A program made the translations under genes and the position numbers. The notes below the pieces were generated by a model, which searched no databases, was not told the origin of the DNA, and saw only the letters and a program-made list of their open reading frames with translations. From contig JAPZTJ010000004.1 of assembly GCA_027532555.1 (NCBI GenBank), forward strand, positions 124,001 to 188,000: DNA of 64,000 bases, given 5' to 3'. This document shows, piece after piece, positions 42,904 to 50,198 of this stretch (its first letter is position 1; each line of letters starts with the position of its first letter). Source of the stretch: Aquidulcibacter sp. GTDB taxonomy: Bacteria > Pseudomonadota > Alphaproteobacteria > Caulobacterales > Aquidulcibacteraceae.

Positions 42904-44669
42904 GACTGGGCTTCTTTGGCCAATTTCTCAGTTGCCGGAATGGGGGGTTTTGGCGCTTGGATTTGCTGGATCCGATCCAAAACTGCCTGCCGAGGGCCGA
43001 ACAGCTCTATTTTTCCGTCTCGAAGGAGCAGTAATTTGTCTGCATCCTGCAACATACTTGGCTTATGAGAGACGACGACGACCGTTTGCTTAGCTTTCTT
43101 CATTTCCCGCAATGCCATAAGCAAAGCTTGTTCGCCCTCACCATCGAGATTTGCATTGGGCTCGTCTAGGATAACTAAGGCGGGGGAGCGCAGCATGGCG
43201 CGCGCGAGGCCTACACGTTGGCGCTGACCAACAGACAAAACAGCCCCGCCGGCACCCAACTCCGTGTCGTATCCCTGTGGCAATCGCACAATCAACTCAT
43301 GTGCATTGGCCTTTTTTGCCGCATCAATGACCTCTTCGTCGGTTACATCCGTTTGAAACCTTGCAATGTTTTCGCGCACAGTTCCGGCGAATAATTCAGT
43401 GTCCTGAGGAAGATATCCGATATATCGGCCAAAGTGGTTGCGTGACCAGCCAAAGACATTTGAGCCATCCAAACGCACTGCGCCGTTCAAGGGCTGATGG
43501 ATGCCAAGCAAAAGGCGAGCGAGCGTTGACTTACCGGCACCTGATGGACCGATTACCCCAAGAAATTCGCCTGGCTCCACTGCGAAGTTAATGTTGGTCA
43601 ATAACAGCCTCCCGCTATCGGGCAGCAAATAGTTTAAACCTTCCACTGTGACCCTACCGGCAGGGCGGGGTAGGTCAGTTGCTGTTTGGGCGGGTGTGTA
43701 ATTTTCGAGTAACTCGTTTAGACGTTGAAACGAATTGCCAGCTGCAACAAATGTGGGCCAGGTGCTTACAATACGATCTATTGGGGCTAGCGCCCGAGAC
43801 GAAAGGATCATGTTAGCAAACAATAGGCCCGATGAAATTTGGTTGTCCAAGATCAACACCGCGCCGACCCCGATAATCATAACTTGAATAACGTTTCTGA
43901 AAAACTTTATTGCGCCCCCAAAACGGTCGGCTACTTCGCTGGCTTCAGTGCCGTGTTGCATACCGTTCTGTCGATGTTTGGCCCACTGCTCGCCGATTGC
44001 TCCCAACATACCCATCCCGCGAACAACTTCCGCATTGCGCAGCGCGGCTTCTGTGAAAGCGTAACCTTTAACAGCCTCTTTGTTCGCTTCTAAAATGAGA
44101 GGCCTCGCCAGCCTGTCTTGTAAAATGGCAAGCCCCAATAAGATCAGCGCGCCGATTATACAAACCAAGCCGACAATAGGATCGATAATCAGAAGAATGA
44201 TGATATAGACGGGGGTCCACGGAACATCAAAAAGAACGGCAATACTTGGCCCAGTAATTGTTTGCCGGAAGCTGTCTAGATCCCTCAACGCTTGTGCGCC
44301 AGCTTGTGCGTCGCGGCGCACAATTCCATCAAACAGCGCTGCGAAGACATGACCCGAGACCCGCTGGTCAAGCATGGTTCCAAAGCCTGCCAAAATGCGG
44401 CTTTGAAGAAAGTCTAGAATTTCCGAAACAATAAAGGCGAAGATTGTAATAATTGTTATAACAAACAGAGTTTGCAGGCTGCCGCTGGACAGAACTCTCG
44501 AATAAACTTGGGTTGTATAGAGGGGGAGAGCCAAAAACAGGATGTTAACCCCAAGGCTGAAGATTGCCGCGGAAACAATCGCAGGGCGACCCAATCGCAA
44601 TGTTAACTCGAGAAGGCTTTGCTTTTTCGAGTTATTCGATTGCTTCTTCATGCTGGAAAATACTTTCAT
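42900..44669 (-). CDS. Type I secretion ABC exporter (PrtD/LapB-like)
   Basis: A 589-residue fused permease-ATPase. The membrane domain is at about 30-315 (VSAAIFSLGVNILFLALPLY, then TMLDQRVSGHVFAALFDG), and the ATPase at about 340-570: Walker A GPSGAGKSTLARLL, Q-loop YLPQDTELFAGTVREN, signature SVGQRQRVGLARAM, Walker B LVILDEPNANLDGE, H-loop VVVSHKPSML. There is no N-terminal peptidase C39 domain, as in exporters of RTX proteases and surface proteins. ATG 44669 (MKVF) or 44651 may be used; upstream frame sequence is non-conserved in style. It is divergent from the DUF6471 gene. Confidence 0.92.
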   Translation of the reverse strand: MKVFSSMKKQSNNSKKQSLLELTLRLGRPAIVSAAIFSLGVNILFLALPLYTTQVYSRVLSSGSLQTLFVITIITIFAFIVSEILDFLQSRILAGFGTMLDQRVSGHVFAALFDGIVRRDAQAGAQALRDLDSFRQTITGPSIAVLFDVPWTPVYIIILLIIDPIVGLVCIIGALILLGLAILQDRLARPLILEANKEAVKGYAFTEAALRNAEVVRGMGMLGAIGEQWAKHRQNGMQHGTEASEVADRFGGAIKFFRNVIQVMIIGVGAVLILDNQISSGLLFANMILSSRALAPIDRIVSTWPTFVAAGNSFQRLNELLENYTPAQTATDLPRPAGRVTVEGLNYLLPDSGRLLLTNINFAVEPGEFLGVIGPSGAGKSTLARLLLGIHQPLNGAVRLDGSNVFGWSRNHFGRYIGYLPQDTELFAGTVRENIARFQTDVTDEEVIDAAKKANAHELIVRLPQGYDTELGAGGAVLSVGQRQRVGLARAMLRSPALVILDEPNANLDGEGEQALLMALREMKKAKQTVVVVSHKPSMLQDADKLLLLRDGKIELFGPRQAVLDRIQQIQAPKPPIPATEKLAKEAQS

Positions 44670-44796
44670 GGCGGCAAAATGGAACACAAGAGGAGCAAGA
44701 ATGCGGTGATCTAGCCTGTGTTTCGCGGGTTTATTGATACGTCTAGGCACGAAAGTCAATTGATTAGTATCAAATATGATGTTACTAGCATCTTTA

Positions 44797-45036
44797 ATGA
44801 AGACATCCCATTCTAAATTAGGCATCGAGAATGCGAAGGGTATCCTGAAGGCGGAGCTCAAGCGGCGAAATATGACTTATGCTGACTTGGTTGAGAATCT
44901 GTCGGCTGTTGGCGTTACTGAAAGCGAAGCAAATATAAGAAATAAGATAAGCAGGGGCACCTTTACGGCAGCATTCTTCTTGCAGTGCTTGTTGGCAATC
45001 GGCTGCAATCTCGTCGTTTTGAACAAGGTGGACTGA
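44797..45036 (+). CDS. DUF6471 domain protein (small HTH-like)
   Basis: A 79-residue protein. ENAKGILKAELKRRNMTYAD, LVENLSAVGVTE and NIRNKISRGTFTAAFFLQCL form a Cro/C1-like helical module ending in LLAIGCNLVVL, the pattern of the DUF6471 family. It may bind DNA. It starts 128 bp from the divergent ABC exporter gene, so it may regulate that gene or the glycosyltransferases that follow. ATG 44797 is preferred over the frame start at 44776. Confidence 0.65.
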   Translation: MKTSHSKLGIENAKGILKAELKRRNMTYADLVENLSAVGVTESEANIRNKISRGTFTAAFFLQCLLAIGCNLVVLNKVD

Positions 45037-45242
45037 GCAGCTCAAATAGGGCTGAATATTGCAACAAGCAGGGGAACGCTCTTTTTTAAAGACGCGTGCA
45101 TTAAGTTTTTTCGCTTTGAGAACGTACCAATTATCAATAGACGAAGGTGTGCTATTCCAGATTTGCCCGAGGTTGGTTTTTCAAGTCGCATACAAATTGG
45201 CGGTGGCATTTCGGAAAATTAAAAAATTGAAAAGGCAAAGCT

Positions 45243-46898
45243 GTGAACGAACCGAACTTCGCCATAAATTTTGTTGGTGACGGCTACTCAACCAGCAAAA
45301 AGATAATGGGCCGGCAGAGTGCCGGAAAGTCGCTCATAAGAGGCATGGCCCGCAAGTGGCAGAATTCGATTATTAATGGCTTTGGAACTGGGGCGGCTAA
45401 TGATTTAGTCAAACAGCTCAGGTCTGAAGGGTTTTTGAGCAAAGTTCGTTGGTTTAATGAACAGACGAGTGTTCCACCCTTGGGCTTGAATGCGGTTTAT
45501 TATCCTGCTCCGCCCCCTAAAGCTTTGGCTTACCGACGAAATAGATTGTCCCCTTCGAGCTATAGCATTTTTGGGGTCACCCATACGTTGTCATCTTCTG
45601 GTGCAATGGACCAGATCTCTGAATTAATTTTGCCGCCCTTTAAGCCTTGGGATGCCATTATTTGTACGTCCTCTGCGGCCTTGGGCGTCGTTAACAATCT
45701 GCATGACGAAGCGCGGGAATGGTGGACGCATGCTTTGGGAGCAAGTCGGTTTAACGCAATTCAGAAAGTTGTTATCCCTCTAGGGATCAATGCGCCGGAT
45801 TTTGAGACAAGACCTGATAATAGGTCCTTATTGCGGATGAAATTGGGACTAGAAGAAAGCGATATTTGCTTTTTGTTCGCGGGTCGCATGACATTTCATG
45901 CCAAAGCAAATCCGGTGGCATTTTATCAAGCCATTGAAGCTGCCTGCCAGACTTTAAAACTGCGCTTAGTTTGCGTTGAGGCAGGCATTTATCCAAATGA
46001 AGGAACCCAAAAGGCATTTGAAGAGGCGCGCGCATTGATTGCGCCTAGCGCAAAATTTGTTCATGTAAATGGGGCCGATAAAGATGCCTACGATGGTGCG
46101 TGGGCTGCAGCTGATGTTTTTGTTTCGCTTTCAGACAATATCCAAGAAACATTCGGCATCACCCCCTTGGAAGCGATGGCGGCGGGGCTCCCCGTAATCG
46201 TTAGCGATTGGAACGGGTATAAGGACACCGTACGGGATGGCGTGGATGGCTTTCGAATCCCCGTGATATGGCCAACTGGAGGCTCCGGGAGGGATCTGGC
46301 CCTCAGGCATGACGAAGGTTCTGATTCATATGATTACTATATCGGTCGAGTAAGTATGACGACCGTCATTGATATAGGCGTTTTGACAAAGCGGATGATT
46401 GATCTCGCGCAGAGTGAAAGCTTACTTCGTTCACTTGGAGAAGCTGGTCGTCAGCGTGTCAGAACACATTTTGATTGGCCAGTCATCTTGGACCAATATA
46501 CGAATTTGGCTTCAGAATTAGAAGCGATCCGGAGGCAAGCTGGCGATAGCCAAGACGATTTGGGCCGGCCCAATAGGCCTGATCCGTTCTCTCTGTTCTC
46601 CCACTACCCAACATCTGTTGTTACCGGCGACTTGACCGTAACATTGAATGCCGGTTTAGCAGCACATCTGGAGGCCTATTTGGACCTTGGGATGTTGGGT
46701 TATGCTATTGATCCGGCAGTTTTACCGAAGGACGCAATCCGAGAAGTAGTTGCAAACGTGGTACCAGGCACAACTGTTTCTCACTTAATGGCCGTTTGCC
46801 CAACTATTGATAATGGCATCAAGATAAGGGCAATCATGTGGCTTGCGAAAACAGGAATGCTAATTTTGGGGACTCAGATTGGCGATCAAGAAACGTAA
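45243..46898 (+). CDS. GT4-type glycosyltransferase with extra C-terminal domain (paralogue 1)
   Basis: A 551-residue GT-B enzyme. The nucleotide-sugar half reads LGLEESDICFLFAGRMTFHA near 200, then DVFVSLSDNIQETFGITPLE and AMAAGLPVIVSDWNGYKDTV, the E-x7-E-type acceptor motif of GT4. Residues 430-551 form an added domain (DPFSLFSHYPTSVVTGDLTV to IKIRAIMWLAKTGMLIL) not usual in GT4 enzymes and perhaps winged-helix-like. It shares this plan with the next gene, so the two are a tandem duplication. The start is GTG 45243. Its sugar is unknown; nearby secretion genes suggest a surface glycan or glycoprotein. Confidence 0.85.
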   Translation: MNEPNFAINFVGDGYSTSKKIMGRQSAGKSLIRGMARKWQNSIINGFGTGAANDLVKQLRSEGFLSKVRWFNEQTSVPPLGLNAVYYPAPPPKALAYRRNRLSPSSYSIFGVTHTLSSSGAMDQISELILPPFKPWDAIICTSSAALGVVNNLHDEAREWWTHALGASRFNAIQKVVIPLGINAPDFETRPDNRSLLRMKLGLEESDICFLFAGRMTFHAKANPVAFYQAIEAACQTLKLRLVCVEAGIYPNEGTQKAFEEARALIAPSAKFVHVNGADKDAYDGAWAAADVFVSLSDNIQETFGITPLEAMAAGLPVIVSDWNGYKDTVRDGVDGFRIPVIWPTGGSGRDLALRHDEGSDSYDYYIGRVSMTTVIDIGVLTKRMIDLAQSESLLRSLGEAGRQRVRTHFDWPVILDQYTNLASELEAIRRQAGDSQDDLGRPNRPDPFSLFSHYPTSVVTGDLTVTLNAGLAAHLEAYLDLGMLGYAIDPAVLPKDAIREVVANVVPGTTVSHLMAVCPTIDNGIKIRAIMWLAKTGMLILGTQIGDQET

Positions 46899-46928
46899 TT
46901 CGACCTTTTTGAAGGATTGAGGACATCT

Positions 46929-48605
46929 GTGGCAAAACGACTATCAATTTTTAGTCCGACGATTGGCTCGGGATTGGGGAAAAATGTTTTTGGCAAAGAC
47001 GTCGCCAATCACTCACTCTTCAGGGCGCTATTATTGTACGGTGGCCTCGATCAACTCGACTTTTTGCATCCCAGTGGGGCACCAGCCCAACGGTTGACCG
47101 CGAGCTTAATTGGCGACTCACCTTGCCCAACCGTCGTTACATCTAACAATCAATTGGCGTTCGATGTAGCGCGCCAGTCGGGAACATTGTTGCGGGGCTC
47201 TGCCGACCTGATCAGTTTGTCTTGGGAGCGGCGACGCAGGGGGGCGACGCAAGACTTTAGTTTAATGGGTTTGATTCATACCACGGCACCCCCCAGTATT
47301 CGCGAGTATATTGGTCAGTCTCTCGTAGCTCCTGTTATGCCGTGGGATGCCATTATTTGCACCTCGCCGTCGGTCCAAACAGCAATGAGCAACATGTTTG
47401 ACGACTGGCGCAAATATCTGGGCTCTAGATTTGATAGCAAAGCAGTGCCGGCTCCGATGCTACCCCTTTTGCCATTGGGTGTGGAAGCGGCGGACTTTGC
47501 AAAAGGCCCAAATAGCTTGGGGGACCGGTCTAGCTTTCGGACCGAACTTCGCGTCGGCGATGACGAAATCTTGGTGCTTTGGGTTGGAAGGCTTTCCTTT
47601 TTCGAGAAGGCATTTCCTCAGCCTATGATGATCGCCATTGAAGCTGCAGCGAAAATGAGTGGCAAGCGTGTTCACTTTGCAATGGCGGGTTGGTTCCCGG
47701 ACGGGGCAGAAGGAGAAAGACTGTATCGTCAGGCAGCCAGCCTGCATGCGCCGAACGTCCAGTTTCATATTGTAGACGGCAACGATAAGCAAAAGCTTCG
47801 CAAGGCTTGGGCTGGTGCGGATGTATTCATCTCGCTCGTTGACAACATTCAAGAGACGTTTGGTATCACACCACTTGAGGCTATGGCTTCGGGTTTGCCC
47901 GTTGTTGTGAGCGATTGGGACGGTTATCGCTACACAGTTCGCGATGGCATTGACGGTTTCTTGATCCCGACCCTTATCGGCGAACCTTCAGCGGTGACAG
48001 ACAGTCTCGCAGCGCAGCATTATTTCAATACCAAATCGTACCAGCAATATGTGGCGATTACCGCGCAACATACCGCCGTTAACATCAAGATTGCTGCCGA
48101 GCGCCTTTCGGATTTGTTCTTGTCGCCAGATTTGAGGGCCAAGATGGGCGAGGCCGGCCGCCAGCGGGTTGCGTCTACATTTGATTGGCGGGTTGTGGCA
48201 CCGCAATATGTTGCTTTAGCCCATGAACTAGCGGCAGTGCGCGCGTCAGCGTCCGGTGGCACTGATCACGCGGATTGGTTGGCCGGGCACCATCCGTCGC
48301 GTAGTGACCCGTTTCATGCTTTCGCAAATTTTGCTACTCACATCTTATCAGATGACTCTGTCCTCAGCGTTAGCTCCGATCTTGATGTAGGTGTCCTCGA
48401 AACGTTCAGAGGGTCAGAACTTACAATGTTTGCCGCCAATTGGCACGCAGCGATGCCGGAAATGACAACTTTGGTGCGTGCGCTAAAGGACCGCGGGCCA
48501 ATGTCGCAACAAGAGGTCATTGGCATGTTTCCACAAAATCAGCACCTCGGCGTAAAATTGGCAATCCTTTGGCTCGCGAAAATGGGCGTCGTGCATTGGG
48601 AATAG
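46929..48605 (+). CDS. GT4-type glycosyltransferase with extra C-terminal domain (paralogue 2)
   Basis: A 558-residue paralogue of the preceding enzyme. Shared stretches include PWDAIICTSPSV, DVFISLVDNIQETFGITPLE, AMASGLPVVVSDWDGYRYTV and GEAGRQRVASTFDW. The C-terminal region (about residues 455-558, DPFHAFANFATHILSDDS to LGVKLAILWLAKMGVVHWE) aligns with that of the first copy. The N-terminus begins AKRLSIFSPTIGSGLGKNVF. GTG 46929 is chosen since GAGGA lies just upstream; TTG 46917 is an alternative. It follows paralogue 1 by 30 bp, in one operon. Confidence 0.85.
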   Translation: MAKRLSIFSPTIGSGLGKNVFGKDVANHSLFRALLLYGGLDQLDFLHPSGAPAQRLTASLIGDSPCPTVVTSNNQLAFDVARQSGTLLRGSADLISLSWERRRRGATQDFSLMGLIHTTAPPSIREYIGQSLVAPVMPWDAIICTSPSVQTAMSNMFDDWRKYLGSRFDSKAVPAPMLPLLPLGVEAADFAKGPNSLGDRSSFRTELRVGDDEILVLWVGRLSFFEKAFPQPMMIAIEAAAKMSGKRVHFAMAGWFPDGAEGERLYRQAASLHAPNVQFHIVDGNDKQKLRKAWAGADVFISLVDNIQETFGITPLEAMASGLPVVVSDWDGYRYTVRDGIDGFLIPTLIGEPSAVTDSLAAQHYFNTKSYQQYVAITAQHTAVNIKIAAERLSDLFLSPDLRAKMGEAGRQRVASTFDWRVVAPQYVALAHELAAVRASASGGTDHADWLAGHHPSRSDPFHAFANFATHILSDDSVLSVSSDLDVGVLETFRGSELTMFAANWHAAMPEMTTLVRALKDRGPMSQQEVIGMFPQNQHLGVKLAILWLAKMGVVHWE

Positions 48606-48705
48606 GCCAAGGAGTTGATCTGCGGCAGACGCAATCACGCTCAGGCTTCTCGCTTCTAGTCGCAGGGCGGCGCTCTGCACGGCCCACTTTCAGAAGATCA
48701 GTCGA

Positions 48706-49311
48706 TCAAAACGCGTATTTGAAGCGAGAAATTTCTAAAGCGAACTTGGAAGCAACCAGCTCAATGGTGCGATCATTATAATATGAACGATAAGGACCGC
48801 GCGAAGACACATTGATCCGCGGTAGAATATGTTTGCCTATGCCAAGCTTCTCACACAGCAAGGCAAAATCTTCGTCGAGGTTCTCATACCTCAGCATCAA
48901 GTCGATGTTATCGAATGGATCTTCATCGTCTGGGGAAAGTCTCAAGAAATCGCTGTCCGGCTTGACCGACTCTTGGATGAAGGTTTCAAAGGCTGCATGG
49001 GACCAATCTACCGATCCGCGATGCGGGGAAAAGAAGAATGATACGCAACGATCCCAAGGGTTGCGAATGCATGTCGTCTTGAAATACCGCGCAAAACGCG
49101 CCGGATCCAATTGTCGTTGATAGTCTGACAAATTTGAGTGCTTAACGATATCCAGGGTCTTTGATCGGATTGCAAACCGATCAGCACCTGTCTTCTCGGG
49201 GTCATTCGGGACCATATAATTGTCACTGAATGGCAAAAGCACCTTTTGGATCGAGTTGCCACCTGTCTTGGGCACATGAATAAAGATGAAGTTGTGCTCG
49301 TCTGAGATCAT
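48706..49311 (-). CDS. Sulfotransferase family protein
   Basis: A 201-residue protein with the two PAPS-binding motifs: FIFIHVPKTGGNSIQKVL near residue 8-25 (5'-phosphosulfate loop) and TCIRNPWDRCVSFFF near residue 78-92 (3'-phosphate loop). It matches the short carbohydrate sulfotransferase (family 2-like) group. It would transfer sulfate, or possibly act on another donor, to a sugar, perhaps the glycan made by the adjacent glycosyltransferases. It is convergent with them. No membrane segment is seen. Confidence 0.8.
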   Translation of the reverse strand: MISDEHNFIFIHVPKTGGNSIQKVLLPFSDNYMVPNDPEKTGADRFAIRSKTLDIVKHSNLSDYQRQLDPARFARYFKTTCIRNPWDRCVSFFFSPHRGSVDWSHAAFETFIQESVKPDSDFLRLSPDDEDPFDNIDLMLRYENLDEDFALLCEKLGIGKHILPRINVSSRGPYRSYYNDRTIELVASKFALEISRFKYAF

Positions 49312-50198
49312 CGTTTGAAACTTATGGCTTGGTCACACGCAATCACTGGGATGCAACCGAAACGGGCGGGCCTGCGCGGGAAAATTTGGGTAGTTTTGCG
49401 CTATTAGGAAGCCATCACCTTGTCAATCCGAATTGTGGTGACTGCGTCCGCCTGCGATTCGCGCAAACAAGAGTTAGAGCTTCCCGCTCTAGGCTGCGTT
49501 TTCGAATTGGGCTGGTACCGACTTCCCCGGCCCTACCGCGGTCAGTGCCCCAGGCCAGCTTATTGCTGTCCTAATTGAGAACGGCACCGTACTCACATAC
49601 CGCCAGATATAAACCCGGGCATCTGCATCCCAAAGTGGCTAAAAGGGCTTGAGTTTAGCTTGCCCGGTGCGCCCCAAGTGACTTGTTACCGAATAATTCT
49701 TAGGTAGTTTGGGGCGGAGTTCGATAGTTGCGGCTATCCTGATCCAGATGACCAAGGCATTTCATCTACAAAAACGTCACATTCAAGGAATAGACGATCT
49801 TTTAACTTTTGCTTAAATCTTTTTAGCAGTTTCAAGCTGTAGGCATGTGGCGCCCTAAACACAATAAAACATAAATCCATTCTTGGTGTGGCGCGATGTT
49901 AGTACACCTCCGCTAATTTGTTGCAGCGGCCTCACAGGAAGATGGTTGACAGTTAATATAATTTAAACAGTGCATTAGATATTTGTGGGGCTGTGCCGAA
50001 TGAGAAGATGCGATTCTTCTGTAGGAAAAGCACACAAAGAACACGTCGCTTTGGGGAATTGAAAAAAAATACAAGGAACGGCTTGTGGATTTTTGAATCC
50101 CAAGGTAGACGGAGCAAGGTACCCTTAGGGTGGGACAGGACAGGTCCATATGGATACCTCTGTGCGGACTTAACGAGCAAACTATCGGAGAGCAGGAA
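49312..50198. other. Long intergenic region upstream of the RTX gene
   Basis: About 890 bp without a convincing gene. A perfect TATAAT lies at 49957-49962, and TTGACA at 49946-49951; they are too close to pair as a standard promoter. A small inverted repeat AGAGC...GCTCT lies near 49470. The region must hold promoters for the RTX gene and the sulfotransferase. Confidence 0.4.

Noticed and set aside
49329..49574. Plus-strand 81-residue frame after the sulfotransferase
   Set aside because: The composition is not protein-like and there is no start context.
49946..49962. TTGACA and TATAAT as a sigma-70 promoter for the RTX gene
   Set aside because: The two boxes are only five bases apart, so they cannot form a normal pair; each alone is weak evidence.
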